From the NCBI GenBank assembly GCA_022457155.1, contig JAJGOT010000039.1, positions 488,501 to 552,500 on the forward strand: a DNA stretch of 64,000 bases. Reading direction: 5' to 3'. The DNA is from Cladopsammia gracilis. Taxonomy: Eukaryota > Cnidaria > Anthozoa > Scleractinia > Dendrophylliidae. Under the pieces are notes generated by a model. It saw only the letters and a program-made list of their open reading frames with translations, made no database searches and had not been told where the DNA came from. Below, piece after piece: positions 21,018 to 33,342 of this stretch. Within the stretch, counting starts at the first letter, position 1, and every line of letters begins with the position of its first letter. Both the position numbers and the translations under genes were made by a program.

Positions 21018-22724
21018 TTAACTCCTAGGGCTCTTTCTGTTGGTAGCTTTTCCTAGCCTCTTGGTGCCTCCGACGTTGAGTTGACAATTTGGCCAAAGTA
21101 GGTGTTGGCCATGGCAGCACGGCTTTGTACAAACTCTGCAAGGTGGGAGAATGTTGGCATGGTCTGTGATTTGTACAGCTGATTGGCCTTTTCTGTCCAT
21201 TTTGTGGAAGGCGGCCAAAATCTTTCCAATTGTGTCCATTAAATTTAGATTACCAGTGTGTCCCAACTGGGTAGACCTGAGGAGACATGTTTCCATTTCA
21301 TGAGCCAGCTGGGACAATGTTTCAGGATCAGGACTTCGAATTGGAGGCCCGCTGACTACCTTTTCTAGTTACTACATGTGTTCTCCTTTGCTCGCTTGTA
21401 ACCTTCTTTGGGGGCATCATGATACAATGTTCAATAGCTTCACATGCTTTACCTCAGTATACCAATACTGAACAAGACAGCTCAGGCGATCTGCACCATT
21501 TTCCTCCTTTCCACATTTACCTCAAAGTTCTGCATAAACAAAGGGAAGATATGGGATTCACCACTGAAGCTCATGTATTCTCTCTGAGGCATATGAAGAC
21601 CCCGCACCACTTTGTCCATAGTGTTCTGTTGTCTTTCCAACAGGCTTTGTAATTGCTGACCACTGCTCAGTACTGCTGACTGGCCACTTGCCTCGTTCTG
21701 GTGTATGCTGGATAAAGGACCCTCTTGTGTTCTTGATTCTGTTGGTTTCAATTCTATGTATCCTCTCTGGGGCATGAAATGACACCTTGCTACTCCATCC
21801 ATAATGTTCTCTTTTCTTTCCAGTGGGTTCCTTATTTGTTGAACACTACTCAGCATTGTTGATTGCTGGCTTGTTTCGCTGGGTAAAGGGCCCCTTGGTG
21901 TTCCAGACTCTGTACTCCCTTTCTCATTCCTTCCTAAGTTTTCCTCAAGTTGTTGTAGTTCCTCCTGTTGGCATTCTATTTCCTGTTTTCTGCGCATAAT
22001 TTCGCATTCTTGGATGGCACAGTTAATTTCAATTTCCAACTTCTCCCTGGCTTCCTTCATACACTTATCCAGAGCTGCCCTTTCAACCAGTTCTTGCTCA
22101 TCAAGAGCATGCAATTGCCTGGACCATTCTGACTCAACAAGGCTGGGTTTATTTTGCAGAGCTAAAATTTCCTCAGCTCGCTGAGGTCTGGTGATGTAAG
22201 CTTATTTCGCTGTCCACTGAGCTATGCAAAGTCCCGTGGGTAGGATCGGGATTGCTCAAGAAAGTATTTGCATAATTTTGTGTTACAAATGCCAGCGCTA
22301 ATGGAGTTAATTGTCCACCATGAGGTTCCTGAACAGAAGAAACACGGCTCAAAGTCTCCTGTTGTCAAGAAACACTTGAAATCTGTCGTAACAGGGGACA
22401 CTGAGCATTGGAAGTCACAGCTCAAACCGTCGTCGTTGTACCCATCGAAATTTTGGCTTATGCCAACCTCCGACCGTTATTAAGAGAGTTTTCTGGCCTG
22501 GTATGCATGTCTACATTCTCTTCTAATTCTCCAGACATCTCTTTAGAATGAACTAGATTTTGAGGCGCTCCTGCAGTCACCATGAGCTGGTGATCATCTG
22601 AGGCATAATTAACATTCTCTTGTAAATCTTCGAGTTCAGCTTGTTGTTGTGGCGTTAATTTCTTCACTTTCTTCGATTTTGTTGGAGACTTCTTTTCTCT
22701 AATCTTTCCTTTTTTGGTCGTCAC
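21018..22724 (-). pseudogene. BEL/Pao gag, copy 2
   Basis: From the right: a Lys-rich start (GKIREKKSPTKSKKVKKL) at 22458-22724, then unrecognised sequence at about 22120-22450. A long coiled coil follows at 21482-22114 (RAALDKCMKEAREKLEIEIN, RRKQEIECQQEELQQL), including an imperfect internal duplication in which MPQR appears twice, MDGVARCHFMPQRGYIEL and MDKVVRGLHMPQREYMSF. Next is a capsid-like piece at 21018-21317 (LAHEMETCLLRSTQLGHTG). Frames differ between pieces. This is the structural protein precursor of a Pao-type particle, non-functional here. Confidence 0.6.
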
Positions 22725-22736
22725 TTGTATGAGAAC

Positions 22737-23002
22737 TGTATGTGCTCCAAATTAGCTTACTGAGGTTTATTCCATACTGATGAGTTACATACACAGGAAA
22801 CCAAGAAACTTAAAAACACATGATTCTCGTACAGTAGGATATCACCATGTGAAGATAAAAAACTGGCTCAAAAAACAGAAATTACATGAAACATCCTCCA
22901 TAAGTGTAAATTCTAGTCTGAGCACATCGGAGCAAAAAACCGCCCCGAGAGAGTTATGGGAAATCTTAGCAGGCCAGCAACACCTGCAAACTAGATCCTA
23001 CA
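22737..23002 (-). repeat. BEL/Pao copy 2, 5' LTR
   Basis: About 266 bp matching 20032-20291. In element sense it is followed by the gag region. Divergence between the two LTRs (several substitutions and small indels) indicates an old insertion. Confidence 0.8.
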
Positions 23003-24050
23003 GACCCCTTACATCTGAATAAAACGTGCTTAGGGAAAACTATTCTAATGCATGCATGCCTTTATGATGTAAAGGAAATAAAAATGAATAAAGCCCTGTT
23101 TGGGTAGCCAAAAAATGGATACTAGGTAATCACACAATGAAATAAAACAATGTTACAATTAAAAAAAGACAAGCAGTCTTTGAACTAAACTAAATGGTAA
23201 CATGACACCAGCTTTTTCCAGCATTATTCCAGATGTTTTTAAGTGTGTAACCATCCAGTCATGACTGTAATTTTCCCAATGATGAATGCATTTATTTTAA
23301 GTTCAATTGAAATGGTAAAACATGTTTGTCTGTGTCCTCAAACAGTAACGTAAGAAATTTAAAACAGTCATAAATTGTATGAAAAAAGTCGTCATTAATA
23401 GCTTTCTGGGTTCTTGTCCTTTACATTTGACCTTGTTGTTTTCTTTGTTTGCTCTGGCCTTCTCGATAACCAGGCTAAGGTCCTTTCACACAGATGACCT
23501 TGTGACTGTCGGACATTTTTTCTTTAATACAATACCTGTAAGAGAGAAACAGCCAAATGAAAATTAATGTTAATGCATGTTGACTGCATGGTGGTAGAAG
23601 AACGTGACTTCCTTGAGTCAAAAAAGTATGCTATTCCTATAACTGATTCTGATTTTTAAAACATTCTAAAGAAAAGAACCATTTACAATTTACTATTATA
23701 AATATTTTTACAGCCCTTAATATCAAAGACTGTTAAAAGGGCTTTTAAATGACAGTGATCGTGGAGATATTAAGGTTTGAGTCGGTATCATATACATTGT
23801 CAGCATGTAGAAAAATTGGAAAAAGCATGGAAAAATATATGCTAACTTTCTTAAAGACCCCTTTGGTTGAATAAGGCCTGCCATGACTCATAGGCTTTGT
23901 TGCATTGCAATCCAGTGGCCGATGAACTCTGCAGTTCATTGGTCGTAAAAAGCGTTTGGCTAGTGCCTCCACTGCTGACTTTCCATCTGAGGCAAGCTCG
24001 ATTGACTTGACTAATGCCTTCTGAAAAGACAATATAATACAAATTAGAAC
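23003..24050. other. No recognisable gene
   Basis: AT-rich sequence with only short open frames and no supported motif, up to the pseudogene that starts about 24055. Confidence 0.5.
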
Positions 24051-24054
24051 TCAG

Positions 24055-24650
24055 TGCATTTTCCCATATATGCTTCAATGCTTTTAAGGTATTCAGCAAA
24101 AACTTGTATAAATAATATGGCTGGGTTATTACCAGTCATAGCCAGAGAGAGACATTTCTTTGCAGACTGCAACCTATTTGCTGTGGAGGAAACAGCATCC
24201 TTTTCATCTTTATGTTCGTCCAAATCACCACAGAATTTTGAAGAAAGAGAAGAATGACTTTTATACGGACAGTTTATTATGTCCCTCTCTGCGTTGGCAA
24301 TTTGTACATGCTGGTTTAGAATAATCAACACCTGGGTGTTTACTGTAAACAGCTAAAAGTCGTTCTTGTTCTTGCTGTAGCTCACTTTTTCTTTGTTTCT
24401 CCACTTCAAACTGCTTGTCTTGTATTAAAAGAACTAATGGCAATGTTTGTGTATCAAATGAATGTCTGCGCTGGCAGTGTGACAATTTCTTTGGGACTGT
24501 TTACAGCTACATCAGGCCGAACTCGTTTATGTGGCGGTGATTCAGTGCTGTTTAACTCACAATCTGAAAAGGCATTAGGAAAAGCACAAGCACCTGCACA
24601 TTCATTTGGGAAACTGCATGATGAGCTTATACCAGTTCAGGATTTGTGAT
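24055..24650 (-). pseudogene. Cysteine-rich protein with coiled coil, frameshifted
   Basis: Minus-strand frames, each shifted against the next, read as one protein. First, SPPHKRVRPDVAVNSPKE at about 24460-24560. Then a charged coiled coil at 24360-24430 (FEVEKQRKSELQQEQERLL) and a Cys motif ACTNCQRREGHNKLS. After a one- or two-base shift come NCPYKSHSSLSSKFCGDL, a DEHKDEK stretch and a helical region (SSTANRLQSAKKCLSLAM). The C-x2-C ... GHN ... C-P ... F-C-G spacing suggests a small zinc-binding fold. I do not know the family. Two frameshifts in 500 bp and no clear start make it a pseudogene. Confidence 0.45.
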
Positions 24651-24659
24651 CCCGCTGCT

Positions 24660-25510
24660 TAGGTAAAATTCGTTTACCCAAATCTCAGTAGGAGCTGTAA
24701 CAAGAACCACGCAGACCAAAAAATTAAGACAGAGAAAGGTGTTAAAAGTCGGCTTAATCCGTACACACTTAAAATTATGCAGCTAACTTTCGAGTGTCAT
24801 CAGTGTTGTGAAAGATGACAATTTTTTCTTTAAATTTTCGTACAAGTTTTGTTTGGCTTCTTTCAAGCATCTTTCTTAACACGCAAACATTTATTTACTC
24901 CGTTTTTTGGACTGAAAGCTTTGCGGTTTTACCAGTTTCTTGTTCATGACACATTGGCAAACGTCACAAATATTCTGTTACCTGCGAAATTTTAACAACC
25001 ACATTTGCACAATTGTCGTGAATTCTAAACCTCTTGATACAATAAAGAAACATTCATTAAGCATTTACTTGGCAAGCAACAAGTCAAAATTTCTTTTAAC
25101 GGTAAATCCCTATTAGAGACGGAAGAACCAAAAAACCTATAGTTGCAAATACAGCATACCTCTTTAAGAAAACGAAAAAGATAACACTCACTGACAGTTA
25201 ACATAAATGAAAACGATTCTGTGCGAATGCATGCAATTGCAAACGAAACCATGAAGTTGTGGCTTTATTTCATTTCAGTTTTCTGACAAACCGAGTTTCT
25301 TTATTAGAGGCACATTTTACGCTCAAATTTGAACCAAAATATTTTAAAAAGAAAATCGCCGCGTTGCAGCAGGCAATATTTTCACAGTCGCTTGCATGTT
25401 CCACTCACGTGATTGTCCCTGATAGAAATAAATGACTACCCGTGGGCTATTAAACACAATATGTAGTGACTGTATCTATCTGTAAAAGGTAAAGGACTTA
25501 GTAAAATTAA
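24660..25510. other. No recognisable gene
   Basis: AT-rich sequence without supported features; the minisatellite starts at its right edge. Confidence 0.5.
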
Positions 25511-25514
25511 AGAC

Positions 25515-26530
25515 TGGCAAACTGATATCCTAATGTATCTGTCCAAGGTTGCTTAGGTTAAACTAACACTGAAGCAAACTAATGCACGTTTGTATTTGTT
25601 ATGGGCAGCCTAGGGAAAACAAAGGCAAACTAATGCCCTAGTGTATCTGTTAAGGACTGACAAACGTTAAACACAGGCAAGCTAATGCCCCAGTGTATAT
25701 GTTAAGGATTGCTAGGTTTAAACACAGGCAAACTAATGCCCCAGTGTATCTGTTAAGGATTGCTTGGTTTAAACACAGGCAAACTAATGCCCCAGTGTAT
25801 TTGTTAAGGACTGCCTAGGGTTAAATACAGGCAAACTAATGCCCCAGTGTATTTGTTAAGGACTGCCTAAGGTTAAACACAGGCAAGCTAATGCCCCAGT
25901 GTATCTGTTAAGGATTGCTTGGGTTAAACGCAGGCAAACTAATGCCCCTGTGCCGTAAGTTGTTAAGGATTACTAGGGTTAAACATAGACAAACTAATGT
26001 CCCAGTGTATCTGTTAAGGACTGCCTACGGTTAAACACAGGCAAGCTAATGCCCCAGTGTATCTGTTAAGGATTGCTTGGGTTAAACACAGGCAAACTAA
26101 TACCCCAGTGCCGTAAGTTGTTAAGGATTACTAGGGTTAAACATAGACAAACTAATGCCCCAGTGTATCTGTTAAGGACTGCCTACGGTTAAACACAGGC
26201 AAGCTAATGCCCCAGTGTATCTGTTAACAATTGCTTGGGTTAAACACAGGCAAACTAATGCCCCAGTGTATCTGTTAACAATTGCTTGGGTTAAACACAG
26301 GCAAACTAATGCCCCAGTGTATCTGTTAAGGATTACTTAGGGTTAAACACAGGCAAGCTAATGCCCCAGTGTATCTGTTAAGGATTACTTAGGGTTAAAC
26401 ACAGGCAAGCTAATGCCCCAGTGTATCTGTTAAGAACTGTCTAGGGTTAAACAGGCAAACTAATGTCCTAGTGTAACAGTTAAGGATTGTGTTAGATCTA
26501 AAAAAGGCAAAGTTTTGCCCTGGGTTATAT
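25515..26530. repeat. Minisatellite, about 20 units of 51-55 bp
   Basis: Units begin GGCAAACTAATGCCCCAG and continue TGTATCTGTTAAGGATT and then GGTTAAACACA. Unit lengths are 51, 52 or 55 bp. Flanking units are more diverged than central ones, as expected for unequal exchange. A trimeric 158 bp higher-order unit occurs twice (25933-26090 and 26091-26248), marked by the CCGTAAGTTG variant in its first monomer. No coding frame persists. Confidence 0.9.
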
Positions 26531-27461
26531 ATGTTATATCAACTGCCTAGGAAGTTAATGGCACCGTCAATCTCATAATTGCCTGACATGATGTTCAGTC
26601 ATGAAGACAACAGCCATCAGAAACCATTATCTTGATCACAAAATTTGGAAAAAGCAAGTACAATTTCAATGTACACGCCCGGAAAGAAACAAAATGCTTA
26701 TGCACGGGGAACACATGAAGCAGTGATTGGCTGTTAAATTTTCTACAAAAAAGGTTTTCCTTTAAATTATTAGATCAATTTTTGTTCGCTTGAAAGGGAA
26801 TTCAGATACTAAATTGACAGAAACATTTCCGGCTTTCGAAAGCCTAATCAGTATGTGCCTATTGCATACAGCCGCAGCTGTAAAGGCTTGTAAAGGTCAC
26901 TCAAGGAGTCGACTGATAAATTATTCATTTCTACATGCCTAACTGAACTGAAAGACAACATAAAATCAACAAGACACTGGGAGCGTATACTTGGGCGTCG
27001 TTGTATTAGGCATATTGGACTGATAATTGTCTTGGGAATCCGCTGCATGCACGTTATTTCACGGTTTGATGATAGGGAGTATTGGGATAGTGTGAGCAGT
27101 CTAACAAAGAAGCGCGTTAACCGTCTTAAACAAGAAGACACAGTACACTTAGCGTGCGAGATCGCACGCAAATTATTAAAGTAGCGTGTCCACTGTGTCA
27201 AAAGACGAGTACATACTGAAAAATACAAATCGATGCCTACTTTGTACTTACCGTTGAAAAAAAGGCCGTATGTCAGAGTTTTCCGATCGGGTTGTTATTG
27301 GTTTTAGGTAAATCTTGTAACTAGCTGGTCTGTGTTTCCGACACTTTTGAAGTGAATGCAAATGTTCTAAGCCATGATGTAATTGCCTGGTCCGGACCGA
27401 GGTCAAAACAACTTTTCCAATTGAAAGTTTTGCTGGAAGTATTTCCGCCGTTATTATAATA
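26531..27461. other. No recognisable gene
   Basis: Includes a 126-codon minus-strand open frame (26848-27228) with no family resemblance; nothing else stands out. Confidence 0.45.
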
Positions 27462-27935
27462 AAGTTTGAATGAAACTTATAAATTTAATCAAAGTTAACG
27501 ACAGAAGTGATAATTTAGGATGAGAGAAACAAATTTAGCCCTTTGAAATATATTTTTTCAGTTGAGGTAAAAATGTTGCAATTTGCATAATGTGAAAGTA
27601 ATTTGAAACCTTTCCAGTAACGCATAACGCAGCTGTTTCATAAAACATTTCGCAATCAGACACACGAAAATATATCCAGTTTTTATTCCTCTGTATCCGA
27701 AACACAGAAAAGAAATTTAAATGAAAAAGTGATCGCTTTAAGATGATTTTCGCCTGAGAAACATTCACAAGCGGAAGCAAAACTGGCAAGAAACGTCTCG
27801 CAAGACACCGCGTGCATTGTTTACATCTCTCGGCGGTGAATTTTTGCACCCAAAGTTTCAGTTAGCTGTTGTGTTTCTTCAACTTAACGAAATAAAAATT
27901 AATGAAAGGCAAACAACCGAAAAGTGAATTTAATT
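27462..27935. repeat. Dispersed repeat, copy B
   Basis: Same family and orientation as 100-655 (shared ordered blocks such as TAATTTAGGA, TTTAGCCCTTTGAAAT, AAACCTTTCC and GAGAAACATTCA). It lacks the ACAGTTGA expansion. A frame of 104 codons across it is not conserved in copy A. Confidence 0.6.
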
Positions 27936-29009
27936 GGGATTCCTACCACGCTTACATTTCTTCCTTCGCTGTCCACTGTTCACTTCTTATTAAATAAGCG
28001 CTATGTATGTATTCGTCTAAATTATCTTGTTTTAGCAGGTTTTCCGTCATGAAGGTATCGTAGAATTAAATCATGAGTGTCAAATACTTTTGCAGTGTCT
28101 TCTTGAGTAATTTCCTTACGCATATTGAATATGAAACTGTTAGATGCAACAGAGAAAACACAACTCGCACTTTGTGACGTTCGCCTCACATCAACAAACA
28201 ACAGGTGTACTCCACCGCGGTCAAACAAGAGAAATTTGCAAAAGTTAACCAAAGTACTTCAATTTTCACTGTTTATTAAAAGTTTCATATATTAACAATA
28301 CACTGTCAACTCTTTAAACGTTTTGAAAGTTTACTAAAAAAAGTTCTAAGCGTTTGAAAACTATGAACCGCAGAACTGTCGGCACGCCATTTGCCAACAC
28401 AATTTTGCTCAGGCACGAAGCGTTTTGATCAGTTTTCAACGATCGAAAAGAAGCTCGTTATTTTGAGCTGGAAAGATGAAAAGATACTTACATAAACTAA
28501 TTATTTTATACATCCTTGCCCACGTTTCAACTTGATACTAAATGAATCCCACCAAATAAAACGAAAAACGCCTCGGACGTGTATTAAACCGCGGTGAAGG
28601 TTTGAACAATCCCGCCATTCCCAGCGTTGCGCAGTACTGCACATTTGTGTCTGACCAAACTGCATTTTAATACTTGGTCGCTACGCCCAAGTAATAAAGG
28701 ACATAATTTATCCAAGGATTGTTAGGATTGATGGACTGGTGTTGCATGGAGTTATCTGACAGTGATTTGATTACTATAATAAACTGTAACGCATTTTAAT
28801 AGTGCAATGCGCGCACCAAAATCTGACAATGTATCTGCCCGCATGTGTTGAAAATGACAACAATCCTGAATATCATTTATTCACGAAGATGTCATCCATC
28901 CGAAGATGTCAACACGCTACAGATCGAGATTAATTAGAGTAGCTACAGTTTTCCATTTCATTTCCATTTTGTTTATTTAGCCATTAACCACATTAAAAAA
29001 ATATACATG

Positions 29010-29054
<45 letters not shown>

Positions 29055-30099
29055 TACCAGTTTGACCTTTCTTGCAGAGGTTTTCACCATTGCCGCGAAA
29101 ACCGATTGAATGGTTTTATTACTTGCTCACATCCTGCCTGAAATCACAATAAATAATTTTACTTACCGGCTATTTTTCGATAAATGTCACCTCACCTGAT
29201 AGACAAGTCGACGTAGATTCTAACTTAACTTGCAGGAGCTTTAAACGGAGTCAAGTCGAAAATATTTTCTCTCATTAAGCACCGCGCCAAAATACCACGC
29301 ACGTGGAAGGTAATAGTATCCCGATGTTGATACTTTGTAATATATTAACATTGTTCAGGATTATAACTCAGTAGGTCTTCAAATACGTTCGTTTGATGAG
29401 CTTGACATGCCACAACACTTTGGTTAATGTGCTTAGTGCCTTTGTTGACAGAATTTGAATCTCGAAGGTAATTATCATGTCATGTAAATAGAAATCCTGC
29501 TGGGAAATCCTCAACCGCGTTAAGCTACTGATGAGACGTCAAGAAATTACTTTTCTCCACATTTAATAACAGTGGCTTTTGGATTCTCCACCAGTTTCGA
29601 AAATATTGATAAGCACTGCTTTATTCATTCATTTATTTTTGCCATAACCACAAATACAACAACGGTATATAGAAATTTATAATATATTAAATATAAAATA
29701 CACTATCCTAACTAAATTATTTACAAAATCAAATGCTTTCAGGCAGTAGAGAGCACATGGAACAGTAACTTGCAGCTCACATGTATTTGAAAACCAACAA
29801 GAACAAGATGGCAGGTCGTACAATTATTTGCAACGCACATGCATGTGCGTTATTTTTATTATTATTGCACCTCACAGTTTTACTTTTATCTCACAGGCTC
29901 ACGATAATACTGATTATATCAACATCTTTCTCAAAGAAAATATTAAAAAGGCAACAATAATAAGTGTGTGTTGGTAGCACACTGGTTGACCAGTAGCGAG
30001 TCGTTTCAGGTTTTGAGCATCTTTGTCATAGATTCACTTAATGGCAAGGTGGCACTTCTAAACATCACTTGCTTCTTACTTCTGGCAGGCTTATGAGGT
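27936..30099. other. No recognisable gene
   Basis: Over 2 kb of AT-rich sequence with only short frames. Two spots (about 28960-29010 and 29620-29660) resemble the T-rich 3' ends of non-LTR elements read in reverse (TTTATT-TATTTTTGCCATAACCAC), too short to classify. Confidence 0.4.
29016..29052. repeat. (TAA)n microsatellite
   Basis: About a dozen TAA/AAT trinucleotides in a row, ending in A-rich sequence. Confidence 0.9.
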
Positions 30100-30535
30100 A
30101 AATCTTCAAGCCCCGTGGCAATTCCCCAGTCGTAATTTGCAGATCCTGAAGCAACTTGCTCTCTCCAAACCAGTCAATGTGGATACCGTAAATCCTCTAT
30201 TAAGCTTATTCATTTCAAGCATTTTGAAGGGGGGCTTATTTAATTTAACGAAATGCATTACTGGCAGCAAAAAAGGAGGAAGAAACAGACTAGAGTTACG
30301 GTTAGCTACTTCCTGTTTTGGACCAGGGCAATGACTGCCTAATATGGAGATTTGAGTGATATTATACGTGTTGTACAAGTTATTTTCAACATTTTTATTC
30401 ACTTGTGGGAACCTATTGAAATTTATGAAAAATTGTAAATGGTAAAATGATAACCTAAACAAAATGGTAAGCTAAATCAAAATGTTAAAAACTGAATACC
30501 ATACATGTACTTCATGTAAGAAAAATGCCATGATG
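30100..30535 (-). mobile_element. 3' flank of pogo-like element, left of the Maverick
   Basis: In minus-strand sense this is what followed the stop codon of the pogo-like transposase (50720-52102) before the Maverick inserted, because the GTTATG target duplication joins the two. It contains an AT-rich 3' region and, at about 30181-30230, GGATACCGTAAATCCTCT and an AAGCxxxTT/GGGGGGCTT pattern that may be the transposon's terminal inverted repeat. The matching 5' terminus right of 52102 was not found. Confidence 0.4.
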
Positions 30536-30541
30536 GTTATG
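30536..30541. repeat. Maverick target site duplication, left copy
   Basis: GTTATG directly before the TIR; identical to 50719-50724. Six bases is the Maverick/Polinton duplication length. Confidence 0.85.
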
Positions 30542-30985
30542 AGTAGTAGGAAAAGGCCGATTCTGGCTCATTGCCATTTTTACATCATTTTTTACATCCC
30601 CTTTGCTATCCAAATTGTCACAAAACCCATTTTCCTTCCGGCAACTTCAAGCGATCTTCTAAATCACATCGCCAATTTTAGCGGAAGCAAAAAATCCAAA
30701 ACACGCACTCTCAAAAAATCTGTTGATATTCAGCGATAATTCTACCACTGAATCCAGCGATAAAAAACATCATCCAATTATGCCAATTTTCAGCGATAAA
30801 ATTATTGCCCCAATTCTGGCTCGTGATTTCAAAAGCCGATGCCCCCAAGCGAGAGTGCTAATTCCATGTTCGGAAATAAATCTTTTATCATCATCAGCAC
30901 TCAAAGCAATCTTGTTGACGGTCTCAGAATATATTTCATGTTTTTGGCTTCTGATTACGTTCATTTTTCTCATTTGTTTTGCTTT
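30542..30985. repeat. Maverick terminal inverted repeat, left
   Basis: Inverted match to 49704-50718 (after discounting the retrotransposon at 50057-50640). Landmarks include AGTAGTAGGAAAAGGCCGAT, GGCTCATTGCCATTTTTACA, AATCACATCGCCAATTTTAG and TTATCGCTG repeats in complement. The inner part overlaps the 3' coding end of the Maverick PolB. Confidence 0.85.
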
Positions 30986-33342
30986 TGTTAATAAACATTC
31001 CTTATAGTCTTCATAAGTTATCTTTTTCTTTGTTACTGCCTTTGATATTCCTTTGCATTTTTTTGTTCTGCCACCTTCAAACATGTTATAACTATATAAT
31101 TTAGATCTCAATCCGACAAATTCTGTGATTATCTTTCTGCCTGCTTCATCCTTCATGAGACCAATGACTTTTTTGTTCAAACCTGTGGGAATTCCTGATG
31201 GGTGATCTTTAGGGATATCACTTGTGTCAAACTTTTCTTTAACATCATTGCTGATGTCCTTGAAGAAGTCTTCAGTTTCAATTTCATACGCAAAGCTGTC
31301 TGTGTCTGTGAATAACAACTGCGCCTTTTTCCAATTCTTTTTCACATAATTATAGTGAAAATCAACCATCAATGTTTTTGACAGATCGTGAATTGCCATT
31401 CCTCAATAAACTGGTTCATTCTTCATCAGTCATCCATGCAAAATCTCCTAAAGGAAGTGGTTGTATCACTGCCCAACCAGTTTGCATCCAAATATGGGAT
31501 GAATGTTGCTGGTTTTGTTGGATCGTATTGATCACCCATATATTTATTGTTTGCCTTTCCTAAACGATGTGTTATTGTAGAAATCCCACCACGAGTTCCT
31601 TGTCCAAAGAAAAGCAGCATATCTGGATCATTCAAGTCCAATGTCACATTGCTTTCTTTCAATACGGCATCCCAAGCCAACCCAGGAGCTGTGTAATACC
31701 AAGCAGGATCCAACCCATAGTGTTCCAGGCAGACTTTTCGGAATTCTTCAAACACATCAGCCAATAGGCATACATCATATATATATCCAATATATTAATT
31801 CCATTTGGCTCAACGCTATGTATTGGTACATTTAATGCTTCAAAATCTGCATACACAACAAAGGGTATTTTCGTTGATTTGAAGAAATTCTTGAATTTAA
31901 CTTGGCTACCTTCTTTAGGCATTTCAATCTTAACTGATTCAGTTCTTGAGCAACTCTCGTCATGAAGCTCCAATTTCTTTTTGTCTGGGAAATGGTTTAA
32001 ACATCTCTGGCGGAAGAAGTTTGCTTTTTGATGATTTGTAACTTGACTGGATAAAAGTCTACTTAAACTTTTAATGACACAATAATGTTTGTCTTCGTTC
32101 TCTTCATCAGCAATAAGGAGAAGGTCCACATTTTTATTTTGTTTTCCTCTTTTGCTGATTCTCAAGGGATAAATAACACCTTCAAATCCAAAAACATTCA
32201 CAGAGATGTCTGGATTTAGTCGCTGGAATTTATCAATCTCTTTCAATTCTACTGGGAATTTAACTCCAGTCCAATTCAGATTTTCAGATTGTTTAACCAA
32301 TTCTCGTGTTATTCTTTCTGCGCTTTTCTCAACTGGATTCAAAGCTCTTGTAACGGCCCATTTTAAGCATTGATCGTCTTCATTTTTCATGTTTATCAAT
32401 GCTTTTTTATTCTTCAAACTCTTTGGAAGATCCATCCAACTGTTTCCCTTCAGGGGATCAAATTCTACCAAATGAATTTCCAACCGAATAACTCTATCAA
32501 ATCTCCAGTTGGATCCCCGTCTTTGAAAGGCTGCCATTGCTTCCATAGCTGTGTCATTCATGCGTTGAAGCAATTCATTTTCAATTGTTGACGCCAAATT
32601 AATTTCAATACCTGAATGGAATGCAGCCTCATCGCCAATAATCTCGCCAGTTGCCATAACAGTTCTTTCCATATTGCAAACCAAAACCAACTTAACCTTG
32701 GTTTGTTTGTTTTCCGTCAAGATTTCCAACACCAATGGCTTGATTGCTGTGAAAAATATTTCAGGATCTATCCCAGGCCGGCCTTCAATTGTGAATTGCC
32801 TTGCTAAGTTTCTTAAAGCAGATAAGCTTTCTTTTACTTTAAACTCTTCCTCTGCAACTGGGCGGCCTCTTAATTCTGCAAGCTTTTGCTTTAGTTCTTT
32901 TTGTTTTAATATCAAGTCATTGTGTGGCCGTTTGCTATTTCTCAACTTTTTATCGACTTTGCAAAGCTTTTTCTTCAGCCGTTTTATTTGCTTTTGCTTT
33001 GTTTTCAAATCAATCGGCTCAGGTAGTGGTGGAATCCACACATCTTTGGATTGCCTTTTAGGTCTCATTTGATACTCAAGAAATGTTTGCATTTTCGCTT
33101 TTGTCTTGATATTCTCAAAGCCTTCTAACCCATAATGTCTAGCCATACCTTTCATTTCTGATAACGTCGGCTCTGAGGTTGACGGCATTTGAGAGTCCCG
33201 CATTATGGGCCTCTGAGGCCCGCATTACAGGCCTCTGTGGCTTGTTTCTATTGGCAACCAAAAGCTCAATTAATTCAGCTTTTGTTTTAGCTTTGGAACG
33301 ACCTTTAATCTTTAAATCACTTACTAATTTTCTCAACTCCAC
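30770..33342 (-). pseudogene. Maverick protein-primed DNA polymerase B
   Basis: Reads from an ATG at 33342 with a SAP-like helix (LRKLVSDLKIKGRSKAKTKA), shifts frame near 33200, then is open to about 31800 with a Lys-rich linker, the conserved LVEFDPLKGNSWMDLP, NKKALINMKNEDDQCLKWAV and NPVEKSAERITRELV, and exonuclease motif I in PFVVYADFEAL. Exo II and III are deleted. From 31764 the frame resumes with YGLDPAWYYTAPGLAWDA and motif A (YLDAN), frameshifts, loses motif B, and resumes at 31399 with LSKTLMVDFHYNYVKK and motif C (LLFTDTDSFAYEI), ending inside the left TIR at 30770. About half a normal Maverick PolB remains. Its role would be replication of the element with a terminal protein primer. 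Confidence 0.85.

Larger units (their letters stand above)
20032..23002 (-). mobile_element. BEL/Pao LTR retrotransposon, internally deleted (copy 2)
   Basis: Two homologous LTRs (20032-20291 and 22737-23002) flank a 2.4 kb interior. In element sense LTRs begin TGTAGGATCTAG and end in ACA. The interior has gag near the right LTR and a late pol fragment near the left LTR; zinc knuckle, protease, most of RT and integrase are missing, so this is a deletion derivative. No convincing target duplication is visible at the outer borders. Confidence 0.75.

Noticed and set aside
25515..26530. CRISPR-like array
   Set aside because: The whole 51-55 bp unit is repeated with gradual divergence, there are no unique spacers, and the setting is eukaryotic; it is a minisatellite.
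26848..27228. 126-codon minus-strand frame
   Set aside because: No motif, no splice or promoter support and ordinary for chance in 1 kb of intergenic DNA.
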